Below, one piece after another: positions 43,613 through 53,083 of a DNA stretch of 64,000 nt. How positions within the stretch are numbered: position 1 is the first letter of the stretch; each line of letters begins with the position of its first letter. The translations under genes and the position numbers were made by a program. This DNA is from Gemmobacter aquatilis (lineage in GTDB: Bacteria; Pseudomonadota; Alphaproteobacteria; Rhodobacterales; Rhodobacteraceae): the NCBI RefSeq assembly GCF_900110025.1, contig NZ_FOCE01000001.1, forward strand, positions 413,382 to 477,381. Reading direction: 5' to 3'. The notes under the pieces are model-generated. The model searched no databases. It worked only from the letters and a program-made list of their open reading frames with translations, and was not told where the DNA came from.

Positions 43613-43834
43613 TCAGAAACCCAGACCGGCGTATTTGTTCTTGAACTTCGACACGCGACCGCCGGTGTCCATCAGCTTGGCGGTCTGGCCGGTCCATGCC
43701 GGGTGCGACAGCGGGTCGATATCGAGCGACATGGTATCGCCTTCCTTGCCCCAGGTGGTGCGGGTCTTGAAGAAGGTGCCGTCGGTCATTTTCACTTCGA
43801 TGAAGTGATATTCGGGGTGAATGCCTTGTTTCAT
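43613..43834 (-). CDS. rpmE: 50S ribosomal protein L31
   Basis: The 73-aa protein starts [19 protein letters not shown] and ends in a typical [12 protein letters not shown]. It lacks the CxxC zinc cysteines of the zinc-dependent L31 form, so it is the C-minus, zinc-independent type. It is the last gene of the rplS side of the cluster. Confidence 0.95.
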   Translation of the reverse strand: MKQGIHPEYHFIEVKMTDGTFFKTRTTWGKEGDTMSLDIDPLSHPAWTGQTAKLMDTGGRVSKFKNKYAGLGF

Positions 43835-43845
43835 CGCGCCGTTCC

Positions 43846-44220
43846 TTACTCGGATTTCGCTTTGTAGTTCGTATCTTCCGCGATGCGGGCAGATTTGCCG
43901 CGGCGCGCACGGAGGTAGTACAGCTTGGCGCGACGGACGCGGCCACGACGCACGACCTCGATCGAGTCGATGTTGGTCGAGTAGAGCGGGAACACGCGTT
44001 CCACGCCTTCGCCGAACGAGATCTTGCGCACGGTGAACGAGGCGGAGATGGTCATGCCACCCTTGCGGCCGATCACGACGCCTTCATAGGCCTGCACGCG
44101 CGAACGGGTGCCTTCGGTCACTTTGTAGCCGACGCGAACGGTGTCGCCGGCCTTGAAATCCGGGATCTTCTTGCCGAGGGCGGCGATTTGCTCGGCCTCG
44201 AGTTGCGCGATCAGATTCAT
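43846..44220 (-). CDS. rplS: 50S ribosomal protein L19
   Basis: The 124-aa protein lies at the 30S-50S interface. It has [35 protein letters not shown] and [20 protein letters not shown], all conserved in L19. It follows trmD by 48 bp and precedes rpmE by 11 bp. Confidence 0.97.
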   Translation of the reverse strand: MNLIAQLEAEQIAALGKKIPDFKAGDTVRVGYKVTEGTRSRVQAYEGVVIGRKGGMTISASFTVRKISFGEGVERVFPLYSTNIDSIEVVRRGRVRRAKLYYLRARRGKSARIAEDTNYKAKSE

Positions 44221-44268
44221 CGCAGTTCCTTTCTGAGCTTGCGGTTGCCCCGCAAAGATGATGCCGCC

Positions 44269-45114
44269 TCAGAGCTCTCGGTCTTCATTCGGGTCCCTAC
44301 CGTGTTTGGCACAGTAAGCCCGCCAGAGATCAGGCCTGCGTTCCTTCGTCAGCCTTTCGGCCTCAACCTTCCGCCAGGCAGCGATCTTGCCATGATGGCC
44401 GGAAAGAAGCACTTCCGGGATCGTATGGCCCTGCCAGTCGGTCGGTCTTGTGTATTGCGGAAATTCAAGAAGTCCATCCGAGAAAGATTCTTCCTCGGTG
44501 GACACATGATTCCCAAGCACGCGGTGTATAAGGCGGACCGTCGCGTCGATCAAGGCCTGAGCCGCGATTTCCCCCCCGGTGAGGACGAAATCGCCCAAGG
44601 AAACCTCTTCGATCTGATAGGCGTCGATCACGCGCTGATCCACGCCTTCAAACCGACCGCAGAGCAGGGTCAGCCCGTCGGCCTCGGCCCATTCCTGCGC
44701 CTTGGCCTGGGTGAAGGGGGTGCCGCGCGGTGACAGGAACACCACGGGCCAGCGTTTGCGGTCGGGCGGGGTGCCGATGGCAGCCTGATCCAGCGCCTTG
44801 GCCACGATATCGGCGCGCAGCACCATGCCCGCGCCACCGCCCGACGGGTTGTCATCGACATTCTTGTGCCGCCCGTCGCCGAAGGGGCGCAGGTCGAGCG
44901 TTTCCAGCGACCACAGCCCCATGTCCAGCGCCTTGCCGGTCAGCGACAGGCCCAGCGTGCCGGGGAAGGCATCGGGGAACAGGGTGATGATCTTGGCACA
45001 CCACGCGCCGCGCACCCGAGGCCGCTCCATCAGGTCGCGCGGTTGCAGGCTGGCCGAGATGGTCAGGCGGCCATGGGATTTCGGCTTGGCAGTGGGGTCG
45101 GATGCGTCGGTCAT
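44269..45114 (-). CDS. trmD: tRNA (guanine-N1)-methyltransferase
   Basis: TrmD methylates G37 of tRNAs beside the anticodon and prevents frameshifting. The 281-aa protein has ITLFPDAFPGTLGLSLTGKAL, DDNPSGGGAGMVLR, the knot region LLCGRFEGVDQRVID and SLGDFVLTGGEIAAQALID, and a typical YTRP near residue 240. The first 40 residues are an extension beyond the usual start, so a shorter form is possible. Confidence 0.95.
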   Translation of the reverse strand: MTDASDPTAKPKSHGRLTISASLQPRDLMERPRVRGAWCAKIITLFPDAFPGTLGLSLTGKALDMGLWSLETLDLRPFGDGRHKNVDDNPSGGGAGMVLRADIVAKALDQAAIGTPPDRKRWPVVFLSPRGTPFTQAKAQEWAEADGLTLLCGRFEGVDQRVIDAYQIEEVSLGDFVLTGGEIAAQALIDATVRLIHRVLGNHVSTEEESFSDGLLEFPQYTRPTDWQGHTIPEVLLSGHHGKIAAWRKVEAERLTKERRPDLWRAYCAKHGRDPNEDREL

Positions 45115-45123
45115 GGCGGGCTT

Positions 45124-45957
45124 CTATGCGATGGCGGGCGGCGGGGCAAAGGGAGTTTGGCGCGCCTTGGCCAGCAGGGCGGCCTTTGCGGCATCGCGGG
45201 CGGCAGGGTCCATCACGGTGCGGTTCAGGGCGACGAAGGCTGCGGCCAGATCGGCGGGGGCGGCATTGGCGGCGGGCAGCGGGGCGAGGCTGGCGCGCAG
45301 GGCATCGGGCAGGCCCGCCGCGTCATACAGCGCCTCTACCGGGCCAAGGCGGCGGGGGGCGTGATCTTCCAGCGCGGCGGCAGTGACGGGGGCGTGGGGC
45401 GCGATTTCGGCCAGGATCCGGGCGGGGTGCACGGCATCGGCCAGACGGGCCGCGAACTCGGCGGCGCTTTCGGTCATGTCATGGCGCTTGGCCTGCTGCC
45501 AGTGCAACGAGCGGAGCCACGGCCCCGGCGCGCGGGTGCCATAGACAAAGCGCAGATCGGCGCCGGGAAAGCGGGCGCGCAGCACTTTGGCCAGCGTGGC
45601 GGCGATGCAGGGTGCTGCGGCATAGCTGGCAATGCCGGGATGGCCGGGCATGTGGCCCGCGAAATCCTCGGCCGACAGGATCAGCCCCTGCCCGGGCGCC
45701 AGAACCAACGCCTCGGCCCAGAGCCGGAGGCAGGTTTCCAGCCGCGCCCGTGCCGGGCCTGCAGGGCGCAGCGACAGCCGCCGCGCCTCTTGCGCCGCCA
45801 TGCGCAGAGCCAGGTCCGCGCCACGCAGCACAAGCGCCAGAGCATAGGGGCGCAGCAGTGGGGCATGGGCGGCAAGCGCAGCCTGTACGCTGGTGGTGCC
45901 GGTCTTGTGGAACCCGGCATGGATCACCAGTCGGGGCGGCTCAGCCTTCGGGATCAT
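45124..45957 (-). CDS. Sulfotransferase-like P-loop protein
   Basis: The 277-aa protein begins with LVIHAGFHKTGTTSVQAALAAH, the 5'-phosphosulfate loop of sulfotransferases. The rest (ILSAEDFAGHMPGH, then LRFVYGTRAPGPWLRSLHWQQAKRHDM) is consistent with the 3'-phosphate region and a catalytic side of that fold. The acceptor is unknown. It lies inside the translation cluster between trmD and a membrane protein gene, overlapping the latter by 17 bp. Confidence 0.75.
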   Translation of the reverse strand: MIPKAEPPRLVIHAGFHKTGTTSVQAALAAHAPLLRPYALALVLRGADLALRMAAQEARRLSLRPAGPARARLETCLRLWAEALVLAPGQGLILSAEDFAGHMPGHPGIASYAAAPCIAATLAKVLRARFPGADLRFVYGTRAPGPWLRSLHWQQAKRHDMTESAAEFAARLADAVHPARILAEIAPHAPVTAAALEDHAPRRLGPVEALYDAAGLPDALRASLAPLPAANAAPADLAAAFVALNRTVMDPAARDAAKAALLAKARQTPFAPPPAIA

Positions 45958-46861
45958 AACCGTTCAGCGGCGCAAGGTCGCGGGTCCGCACGATCAGCGC
46001 ATGGATCGCCTCGGCGGCGCGCGGCGGCATCCGGGCGGCGACGGCGCCCAGGGCCGTGGGATTTGGGCAATCGCCCCAGGCATCGACATCGCTTTCCAGC
46101 AGGGTCAGGCAGCGGCGCGCGACGAGTTCCACCAGCGACGCATCCTCGCCCGCCACCTGCAGCGCCCGTACCGGCGCGGCGCGACCGCGGCAGGCCTCGT
46201 TGCAACGCTGCGCGGTGGCCAGCAGGATGAAGGTGCGGCGCAGGGCGCGGGGCGCATCGGGGGATTGCAGGCGGGCATCCAGCGCCTCGTAAATGTCCTC
46301 GGGCAGAAGATGCTGTTTCAGCGCGGCGAAATGCGCCTCGATCTCGGCCTGCGGCACGGTTTCGGGCAGGTCAGCCAGCGGTGCAGTCAGCCGCAGTGCC
46401 AGCGCAGGATCGCGTTGCAAGGGCGGCGGCTGCAGACCTTCGACCTGTTGCAGCGCATCGTCCAGAAAGCTGTCCATCTCTGCCATCACTGTCGGTTTCC
46501 AGACCAGCCGCGCCAGTGGAATGGCCGCGAATGAAAGGCCCAATGGCAGGCCGACCGGCATGGCGGGCAGCAGCCCCGCGGCGCCGCCAATGCCGCGACC
46601 GATGCCGAAACAGACCGACACCAGCACCACCTGCACCAGCGCCCGCATCAGCAGCGCCAACCAGGCCTCGGGTCGCGCCCAGCCGGCGGCCTGCTGCGGC
46701 CAGTCCTGCGGGCGGATGACCACCAGCCAGAGCAGGAAGATCGCGGTGAACACCGGCACGACCGACCAGCCGAACCCACCCAAGCCCGCCAGCAGCGGCC
46801 CGAGATAAAGCAGCGCCGCAGCCCCTTGCAGCAGCCGCATCCGTGTGACCATGCCTTGCAT
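45941..46861 (-). CDS. Membrane protein of unknown function
   Basis: The 306-aa product has three to four hydrophobic segments in its first 130 residues (LLQGAAALLYLGPLLAGLGGFG, VVPVFTAIFLLWLVVI, LPAMPVGLPLGLSFAAIPLA). A long soluble helical part follows and contains six cysteines (for example QRCNEACRG and DCPNP). I do not recognise it. The start is uncertain: ATG 46861 is used, with TTG 46918 and ATG 46852 as alternatives. It sits just after rimM in the same direction. Confidence 0.62.
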   Translation of the reverse strand: MQGMVTRMRLLQGAAALLYLGPLLAGLGGFGWSVVPVFTAIFLLWLVVIRPQDWPQQAAGWARPEAWLALLMRALVQVVLVSVCFGIGRGIGGAAGLLPAMPVGLPLGLSFAAIPLARLVWKPTVMAEMDSFLDDALQQVEGLQPPPLQRDPALALRLTAPLADLPETVPQAEIEAHFAALKQHLLPEDIYEALDARLQSPDAPRALRRTFILLATAQRCNEACRGRAAPVRALQVAGEDASLVELVARRCLTLLESDVDAWGDCPNPTALGAVAARMPPRAAEAIHALIVRTRDLAPLNGYDPEG

Positions 46862-46921
46862 CCCGGTTTCTGCCCCCTCTTCCCGCCAGACTGGCCCGCA
46901 GCGGTCCGGCACGTCCAATCC

Positions 46922-47425
46922 TTATTCCAGCCCCTCGGGCAGATCGGCAACCAACCGCCCGGCCGCCAGATCGACCGTCGGCACATTGGCCAGCGTGAAG
47001 GGCAAAAGCAGGGCGGATTTGAGACCCGGCCCGCTGATTTCCAGCAGATCGCCCGCCCCGTGATTCTGCACATCCGTCACGCGCCCCAGCAGCACGCCGC
47101 CGGTATCCCACACCTCCAGCCCGATCAGGTCGGCGTGATAGAATTCGTCATCTGGCAGTTTCGGCAGGCGGGTCTTGTCGGCGTAAAGGTTGGTGCCTTT
47201 CAGCGCATCCGCCTCTTCCTTGGTGGCGATGCCGGTCAGCCGGGCCCCCAGCCCGCCCGCCACCGGGCGCGTCAGCTTCACCTTGAAGCTGCGGCTACCA
47301 TCCTCGGTATAAAGCGGGCCGTAATCGGCAATCGCCGTCGGCTCGGCGCAGAAGCTTTTCAGCCGCACCTCACCCTGCACGCCGAAAGACCCGGCAATTG
47401 CGCCCACACAGATACGCTCGGTCAT
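46922..47425 (-). CDS. rimM: 16S rRNA processing protein RimM
   Basis: RimM helps the 30S head mature and binds S19. The 167-aa protein has [20 protein letters not shown], then a PRC-barrel C-terminal domain ([36 protein letters not shown]). I use ATG 47425; a TTG two codons earlier is in frame. It starts 2 bp after bluB ends. Confidence 0.95.
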   Translation of the reverse strand: MTERICVGAIAGSFGVQGEVRLKSFCAEPTAIADYGPLYTEDGSRSFKVKLTRPVAGGLGARLTGIATKEEADALKGTNLYADKTRLPKLPDDEFYHADLIGLEVWDTGGVLLGRVTDVQNHGAGDLLEISGPGLKSALLLPFTLANVPTVDLAAGRLVADLPEGLE

Positions 47426-47427
47426 CG

Positions 47428-48060
47428 TCAACGGATCTCCATGATCAGGTCAGGGGCGCGGGTTTCCCAACCGGCGCGTTCCAGGTCCGGCGTGTCGGAA
47501 CATTCTTCCGGCCAGCCGAGGCAAAGATAGCCGATCAGGTGCCAGTTGTCCGGCACCGCAAGGTCGCGCGCCAGCCGGACGGGATCGAGGATCGACACCC
47601 AGCCCAGCCCAAGCCCTTCGGCCCGCGCCGCCAGCCACAGCAGCGAGATCGCCCCCACCACGGAATAGGCCCGCGTCTCGGCCATGGTCTGCGCCCCAAG
47701 ACCGGCGCCTTTCGGCGTGGCCTCATCACAGAACACCGCCAGATGCACCGGCGCCTCGCGCATCCCCGACAGTTTCAGCCCCGCATAAAGCCGGGCCTTT
47801 TCATCGTCATAGCCGGCCAGCGCCGTGGCATTGGCCGCCTCGAAATTGGCAATCGCCGCCGCGCGCGCGTCGGCCGTTTCCACCCGGATCAGCCGCCAGG
47901 GTTCCGACAGGCCCACCGAAGGCGCCAGCGCAAATGCATGAAGGCAGCGGTTCAGCACCGCTGCCTCGACCGGGTCGGTGCGGAAGCGGCGCACATCGCG
48001 CCGCCACCGCATCAGATCCCGTAATTCCGCCCTGAAATCAGGGCCGTAGCTGCCGTTCAT
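47428..48060 (-). CDS. bluB: 5,6-dimethylbenzimidazole synthase BluB
   Basis: BluB breaks down reduced FMN with oxygen to make the lower ligand of vitamin B12. The 210-aa protein has [38 protein letters not shown] and [24 protein letters not shown], all typical of BluB rather than other nitroreductases. It stands between rpsP and rimM, a place it holds in some relatives, and is probably transcribed with them. No other cobalamin gene is in view. Confidence 0.92.
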   Translation of the reverse strand: MNGSYGPDFRAELRDLMRWRRDVRRFRTDPVEAAVLNRCLHAFALAPSVGLSEPWRLIRVETADARAAAIANFEAANATALAGYDDEKARLYAGLKLSGMREAPVHLAVFCDEATPKGAGLGAQTMAETRAYSVVGAISLLWLAARAEGLGLGWVSILDPVRLARDLAVPDNWHLIGYLCLGWPEECSDTPDLERAGWETRAPDLIMEIR

Positions 48061-48072
48061 GGCAGCCCGCGA

Positions 48073-48426
48073 TCACTCTTCCGCCGGGGCGGCAGCGCGG
48101 GCGGCTTTCTTCTTCGCACGCTCGGCCATGGCTTTGCCCGGCACGGCGGCTTTCGGGTTGTTGCGCACTTTCTTCTCGGTCAGGCCAGCAGCTTCGAGGA
48201 AGCGGGCCACGCGGTCGGTCGGCTGGGCGCCTTGCGACAGCCAGTATTTCACGCGCTCGGCATCCATCTTGATGCGGTCTTCGCTGTCCTTGGCGAGCAG
48301 CGGGTTATAGGTGCCCAGCTTTTCGAGGAAGCGGCCGTCGCGCGGCATGCGCGAGTCGGAGGCAACGATGGCATAGTGCGGGCGCTTCTTGGAGCCGCCA
48401 CGGGCGAGACGGATTTTCATGGACAT
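48073..48426 (-). CDS. rpsP: 30S ribosomal protein S16
   Basis: The 117-aa protein begins [40 protein letters not shown], a clear S16, and has an Ala/Lys-rich tail common in alphaproteobacteria. Two start codons (48426, 48420) are close together; either gives a normal N-terminus. It leads the rimM-trmD-rplS block. Confidence 0.97.
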   Translation of the reverse strand: MSMKIRLARGGSKKRPHYAIVASDSRMPRDGRFLEKLGTYNPLLAKDSEDRIKMDAERVKYWLSQGAQPTDRVARFLEAAGLTEKKVRNNPKAAVPGKAMAERAKKKAARAAAPAEE

Positions 48427-48483
48427 GGGTGTTCTCCTTTAAGTCCGGGGTGCAGGGTGGGCGATGTGCGCCCTGCGGGTTGG

Positions 48484-48780
48484 TTATTTCTGCAGATTCT
48501 CGTGATGCCTGATGACTTCGGAAATGATGAAGGTCAGGAATTTGCGGGCGAATTCGGGATCGAGATCCGCCTCTTTCGACAGCCACTCCAGCCGTTCGAT
48601 CTGTCGCGATTCGCGGGCGGGATCAGAGGGCGGAAGATCATGTTCGGCCTTCAGCCGCCCCACCGCCTGCGTGTGCTTGAAGCGTTCGGCCAGCGTATAG
48701 ACGAGGATCGCATCGAGCCGGTCGATGCTTTCGCGGTGTTCTTTCAGCAGGGCGCTGGCGCGGGTCGCGACGTCGGTCAT
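48484..48780 (-). CDS. Chorismate mutase, AroQ type
   Basis: The 98-aa protein turns chorismate into prephenate for phenylalanine and tyrosine. It is all-helical with HRESIDRLDAILVYTLAERFKHTQAVGRLKAEHDLPPSDPARE, matching the AroQ fold including the active-site arginine and lysine. It overlaps the GNAT gene stop upstream by 4 bp and precedes rpsP. Confidence 0.93.
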   Translation of the reverse strand: MTDVATRASALLKEHRESIDRLDAILVYTLAERFKHTQAVGRLKAEHDLPPSDPARESRQIERLEWLSKEADLDPEFARKFLTFIISEVIRHHENLQK

Positions 48781-49310
48781 GCAAGGGCCTCCGGGGCGGG
48801 GTGGCGATAGACAAGGCAGGGGTCGGTGCCCACCGGCGTGGCCTGGCGGTCAAGCCGCGCGCCCAGCCGTTCGGCCAGCGCGATGGAGCGCGCATTGTCG
48901 GGGTGGATATAGCTGACGGCGGTTTTCCACCCCAGCACATCATAGGCAAAGCGGCGGGTGGCCAGCGCCGCCTCATGCGCAAAGCCCTTGCCTTCGGCGG
49001 CCGGGGTCCAGACCGTCCAGCCGATCTCTTGCTCCGGCCAGGTTTCCGGGAACCATGGCCCGGTCATGCCCAGCGGCGTCGGATCGGTTTTCAGATGCCA
49101 GATGAACATGCCATAGCCGCGATGCACCCAATGGCCCGTCAGGTGGCACAGGCTGCGCCAGGCCTGCTGTGCATCCAGCGGCCCGCCGATATAGCGGGCA
49201 CGCTCGGACATGGCGCAGGCCTCCCAATGGGGCATGTCACCGCGCTGCGGCGCGCGCAGGATCAGGCGGTCGGTTTCCAGCACCGGCGTCGGGGACAGGG
49301 CGATGGTCAT
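48777..49310 (-). CDS. GNAT-family acetyltransferase, RimJ/RimL type
   Basis: The 177-aa protein opens LETDRLILRAPQRGDMPHWEAC and has IGWTVWTPAAEGKGFAHEAALATRRFAYDVLGW and SYIHPDNARSIALAERLGARLD, the pattern of RimJ/RimL-like N-terminal acetyltransferases. The target protein is unknown. ATG 49310 fits; the longer frame runs into repeat DNA. It heads the chorismate mutase and rpsP genes. Confidence 0.88.
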   Translation of the reverse strand: MTIALSPTPVLETDRLILRAPQRGDMPHWEACAMSERARYIGGPLDAQQAWRSLCHLTGHWVHRGYGMFIWHLKTDPTPLGMTGPWFPETWPEQEIGWTVWTPAAEGKGFAHEAALATRRFAYDVLGWKTAVSYIHPDNARSIALAERLGARLDRQATPVGTDPCLVYRHPAPEALA

Positions 49311-49318
49311 GCGATGCG

Positions 49319-49365
49319 CCCCCTCACCCTGCCCTCTCCCCCGAGGGGAGAGGGTGGCGTTGCGC
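49319..49365. repeat. REP-like palindrome, single copy
   Basis: CCCTCACCCTG, then CCCTCTCCCC-n-GGGGAGAGGG and GGCGTTG: the same unit as the 14862-15068 array. A degenerate second palindrome (GCTCCCCGAAGGGGAG) follows near 49390. Confidence 0.8.
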
Positions 49366-49458
49366 CAGCGGCCATGGCAAGGCACGCCCGCTCCCCGAAG
49401 GGGAGAAGGTTGGCTTGGGGCCCCTGCCCCGCCACAGACCTATGCGCGCCGCGACGGA

Positions 49459-50967
49459 TCATTTTTTCTTCATCAACCCCGACAGGCCGGACGGCAGGCT
49501 CATCCCGCGCGGCAGACCGCCGCCCAGACCGGGCATCCCGCCCATGCCCCCCATGCCGGATTTCATCGCCTTGGCGGCATCTTCCAGCTGTTCGGGGCTC
49601 ATGTTCTTCAGATCCGGCATCCCGGATTTGCCCATCATGGCCTTGACGGCTTGCTTCATCATGCCGCCCTTGCCCATCTTCTTCATCATGTCGGCCATCT
49701 GCTTGTGCTGTTTCAGCAGACGGTTCAGCTCCTGCACCTCCAGCCCCGCGCCCTGCGCGATGCGCTTCTTACGGCTGGCCTGCAGCAGGTCGGGGTTGGC
49801 CCGTTCCTTCTTGGTCATCGAGTTGATCAGCGCGATCTGGCGGCGCAGCATCCGGTCGTCAAAGCCTGCCTCTTCGGCGGCCTTGGCCATCTTGCCCATG
49901 CCGGGCAGCATCCCCATCAGCCCCTGCATCCCGCCCATCTTGAGCATCTGCTCCAGCTGGCCGCGCAGGTCGTTCATGTTGAACAGGCCCTTGGCAAAGC
50001 GCTTGGCCATGCGTTCGGCCTGTTCGGCCTCGAAGGTCTCGCGCGCCTTTTCGACCAGCGCCACGATGTCGCCCATGCCGAGGATCCGGCCCGCCACGCG
50101 CTCCGGCTCGAAGGTTTCCAGCGCGTCCATCTTCTCGCCAAGGCCGACGAAACGGATCGGCTTGCCGGTGACCGCGCGCATCGACAGGGCGGCACCGCCG
50201 CGCCCGTCGCCATCCATCCGCGTCAGCACCACGCCGGTAATGCCGACCTTGGCCTCGAACTCGGTCGCCACGTTCACGGCGTCCTGCCCGGTCAGACCGT
50301 CCACCACCAGCAGCGTTTCGCGCGGCTGGGCGATGTCGCGCACGGATTGCACTTCATCCATCAGCACTTCGTCGATGTGCAACCGGCCTGCGGTATCCAG
50401 GAACAGCACGTCATAGCCGCCCATCGCCGCCTGCGTCTTGGCGCGCTTGGCGATCTGCACCGCAGATTCGCCCTTTACGATCGGCAGGCTGTCCACCCCG
50501 ATCTGGCCCGCCAGAATCGCCAACTGCTCCATCGCCGCCGGGCGGTTGGTGTCGAGCGAGGCGAGCAGAACCCGCTTGCCGTTCTTTTCTTTCAGGCGCT
50601 TGGCCAGCTTGGCCGTGGTGGTGGTTTTCCCCGACCCCTGCAGACCGACCATCAGCACCGCAGCGGGCGGGTTGTCGATCTTCAGCGCATCCGCCGGGCC
50701 ATCGCCCGCCAGCATGCGCACCAGTTCGTCATGGACGATCTTCACCACCTGCTGGCCCGGCGTCACCGACCGCGTCACCGACTGCCCGGTGGCTTTCCCC
50801 TTGACCGCCTTGACGAAATCGCGCGCCACCGGCAACGAGACATCGGCCTCCAGCAGCGCCACGCGCACTTCGCGCAGCGCGGTGTCCACATCGGCCTCGC
50901 TCAGCGCACCCTGCTTGGTCAGACGGTCGAACACACCGCCAAGGCGTTCTGAGAGCGACTCGAACAT
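49459..50967 (-). CDS. ffh: Signal recognition particle protein Ffh
   Basis: Ffh binds signal sequences on ribosomes and, with 4.5S RNA, delivers them to FtsY. The 502-aa protein has the N domain, the GTPase with VGLQGSGKTTTTAKLA, LDTAGRLHIDEVLMDEV and VLTRMDGDGRGGAALS, and a methionine-rich M domain from about residue 300 (MKKMGKGGMMKQAVKAMMGKSG). It is probably the first gene of the cluster running to rpmE. Confidence 0.97.
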   Translation of the reverse strand: MFESLSERLGGVFDRLTKQGALSEADVDTALREVRVALLEADVSLPVARDFVKAVKGKATGQSVTRSVTPGQQVVKIVHDELVRMLAGDGPADALKIDNPPAAVLMVGLQGSGKTTTTAKLAKRLKEKNGKRVLLASLDTNRPAAMEQLAILAGQIGVDSLPIVKGESAVQIAKRAKTQAAMGGYDVLFLDTAGRLHIDEVLMDEVQSVRDIAQPRETLLVVDGLTGQDAVNVATEFEAKVGITGVVLTRMDGDGRGGAALSMRAVTGKPIRFVGLGEKMDALETFEPERVAGRILGMGDIVALVEKARETFEAEQAERMAKRFAKGLFNMNDLRGQLEQMLKMGGMQGLMGMLPGMGKMAKAAEEAGFDDRMLRRQIALINSMTKKERANPDLLQASRKKRIAQGAGLEVQELNRLLKQHKQMADMMKKMGKGGMMKQAVKAMMGKSGMPDLKNMSPEQLEDAAKAMKSGMGGMGGMPGLGGGLPRGMSLPSGLSGLMKKK

Positions 50968-51308
50968 GGTCTTCTCCTTGTGCGGCCCAGCGGCCCGGGG
51001 TTATGCCAATGCGAAGCGACACCCGTGGGCGCAACGCGCTGACGGATGGCGATCCCCGCAAAAGCGATGGGACCGGAAGCAGGTGCCTCCGGGGGAATTG
51101 CTGGCCCGCTTAGGCCAATTCGCGCCCCGAGTCAACGCCAGCCCCTTTCTTCTTTGCCCAAATACCCAAAACCCCGAGCGGCCCCGGCCCTGCCGGGGCG
51201 GCGAGACAGGGCGCGCGGCCGCAGGCCGCTCCGCTTCACAAGCCCGCCAAGCGGCCTTGCCGCCGCCGGTGGGGCGGGTAAGCTGCCCCCTGCAGACAGG
51301 AGCGCAGG
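50968..51308. promoter_or_regulatory. Divergent intergenic region between ffh and a LysR-type gene
   Basis: The 341 bp hold no supported gene. On the minus strand TTGACT (51133-51128) followed after 17 bases by TAAGCG could be an ffh promoter. A copy of the TATTT intergenic element lies at 51143-51167. A CCGGAAGCAGG stretch recalls the SRP RNA loop, but the flanks do not fold as one. Confidence 0.4.
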
Positions 51309-52190
51309 ATGGAAAACTGGGATGAAATCCGCACCGCCTTTCAGGTTGCGCGGCTGGGCACGGTTTCAGGGGCCGCCGAGGTGCTGGGGGTCCACCACGC
51401 GACGGTGATCCGCCATATCGACGCGCTGGAACGGCGGCTGGGCACGCGGCTGTTTCAGCGCCACGCGCGCGGCTACACCCCGACCGAGGCGGGGCGCGAT
51501 CTGCTGGGCGTGGCACAGGCCACCGAAGACCAGTTCAGCCAGCTGGCCAGCCGCATCAAGGGCCAGGGCGAAACCGTGACGGGTGAGCTTGTCGTCACCT
51601 CGATCTCGGGCGTCTCGGGCCTGCTGACCCCGGTGCTGACGGGGTTTCAGGCGGCGCATCCCGGATTGATCGTGCGGTTCCTGACCGACATGCGCCTGTT
51701 CCGGCTGGATTATGGCGAGGCGCATGTGGCGATCCGCGCCGGGGCCATACCCGAGGAACCCGACAATGTGGTGCAGCCGCTGATCCGCATCCGCACCGGG
51801 CTTTACGCCTCGCGCGGCTATATCGCGGCGCATGGCAAGCCCGACGGGCCGCAGGATTTCGCGGGTCACCGCTTTGTCGGCGCCGACAGTGCGCTGAGCC
51901 GGGCGCCGTTCCACCGCTGGCTGCGCGATACTGTACCGATGGAGCAGATCACCTATCGCGCCACCGAACCCGCCGTGCTGGAGGCAGCGGTGAAGGCAGG
52001 CGCGGGCATCGGCTTTCTGTCGCATTACATCGCCGCCGAAGACCCCGATCTGGTCGAGGTCATGCCGCCGCGCGAAGACTGGGCGCCGCCGCTGTGGCTG
52101 GTCACCCATGTCGATCTGCACCGCACGGTCAAGGTGCAAAGCTTCCTTGCCCATCTGAAGGCAGCAGCGGCGGGCTGGACGACAGTATGA
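51309..52190 (+). CDS. LysR-family regulator
   Basis: The 293-aa protein has the LysR helix-turn-helix (IRTAFQVARLGTVSGAAEVLGVHHATVIRHIDALERRLGTRLFQRH) and an effector domain with ITYRATEPAVLEAAVKAGAGIGFL near residue 220. It reads in the same direction as the EamA-type transporter gene and overlaps its start by 4 bp, so it probably controls its own operon. The ligand is unknown. Confidence 0.92.
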   Translation: MENWDEIRTAFQVARLGTVSGAAEVLGVHHATVIRHIDALERRLGTRLFQRHARGYTPTEAGRDLLGVAQATEDQFSQLASRIKGQGETVTGELVVTSISGVSGLLTPVLTGFQAAHPGLIVRFLTDMRLFRLDYGEAHVAIRAGAIPEEPDNVVQPLIRIRTGLYASRGYIAAHGKPDGPQDFAGHRFVGADSALSRAPFHRWLRDTVPMEQITYRATEPAVLEAAVKAGAGIGFLSHYIAAEDPDLVEVMPPREDWAPPLWLVTHVDLHRTVKVQSFLAHLKAAAAGWTTV

Positions 52191-53083
52191 CCGCAGTCGG
52201 CCTGACGCCGCCGCAGCGCGGGCATCTGGCCATGCTGGTGTTTTCGGCGCTGGTGGCCGGGTCGTTTTCGCTGGGCCGGATGGCCGCGCCGCTGATCGCG
52301 CCCGCCGCGCTGACCGTGCCACGCTTTGCGCTGGCCGGGGCGCTGGTCGGCGCCGTGGCCTTTGCCACCACCGGCATCCCCCGATCCGCCCTGCGCGCGC
52401 CGTGGCGCTATGGCGTGCTGGCGGCCCTGCTGGCCATCTATTTCGTGCTGATGTTCGAGGGGCTGAAAACCGCCTCTGCCGTCTCTGCCGCCGCCGTCTT
52501 TACCCTTGCGCCCCTGATGACGGCAGGGTTCGGCTGGCTGGTACTGCGCCAGATCACCTCGCCGCGCATGGGGCTGGCCCTGCTGATCGGCGCTTTTGGC
52601 GCGGCATGGGTGATCTTTCGCGGCGATCCGGCCGCCGCCCTGCGGCTGGAGATCGGGCGCGGCGAGGCGATCTATTTCGTGGGCTGCGTCGCCCATGCGC
52701 TTTACACCCCGATGGTGCGCCGCCTGAACCGGGGCGAGCCTGCCGTGGTGTTCACCTTCGGCATGATGGTGGCGGGGTTTGCCCTGCTGCTGGCCTATGG
52801 CTGGCGCGACATGTGGGCCACCGATTGGGCCGCCCTGCCCGCCATCGTCTGGATCTGCCTGATCTATGTCGCCGTTGCCGCCAGCGCCGCCACCTTCGTT
52901 CTGCTGCAATACGCCTCGCTGCGGCTGCCTGCGGCCAAGGTCATGGCCTATACCTATCTGGTGCCAAGCTGGGTGTTGCTGTGGGAACTCGCGCTGGGCC
53001 ATGGCGTGCCGGGCCCTCGGGTGCTGATCGGCGTGGCGCTGACCGGCTTCGCGCTGTTTCTGCTGCTGAAGGACGAGGGCTGA
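52187..53083 (+). CDS. EamA/DMT-family transporter
   Basis: The 298-aa protein has ten membrane helices in two EamA repeats (for example FEGLKTASAVSAAAVFTLAPLMTAGFGWLVL in the first and ASAATFVLLQYASLRLPAAKVMAYTYLVPSW in the second). Such proteins export amino acids or metabolites. The overlapping LysR gene suggests induction by the exported compound. ATG 52187 is set by the ATGA overlap. Confidence 0.88.
   Translation: MTAVGLTPPQRGHLAMLVFSALVAGSFSLGRMAAPLIAPAALTVPRFALAGALVGAVAFATTGIPRSALRAPWRYGVLAALLAIYFVLMFEGLKTASAVSAAAVFTLAPLMTAGFGWLVLRQITSPRMGLALLIGAFGAAWVIFRGDPAAALRLEIGRGEAIYFVGCVAHALYTPMVRRLNRGEPAVVFTFGMMVAGFALLLAYGWRDMWATDWAALPAIVWICLIYVAVAASAATFVLLQYASLRLPAAKVMAYTYLVPSWVLLWELALGHGVPGPRVLIGVALTGFALFLLLKDEG

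Noticed and set aside
50980-51120. Possible signal recognition particle RNA upstream of ffh
   Set aside because: A CCGGAAGCAGG stretch is present but the conserved GGAAGGAAGCAG loop and its pairing flanks are not.
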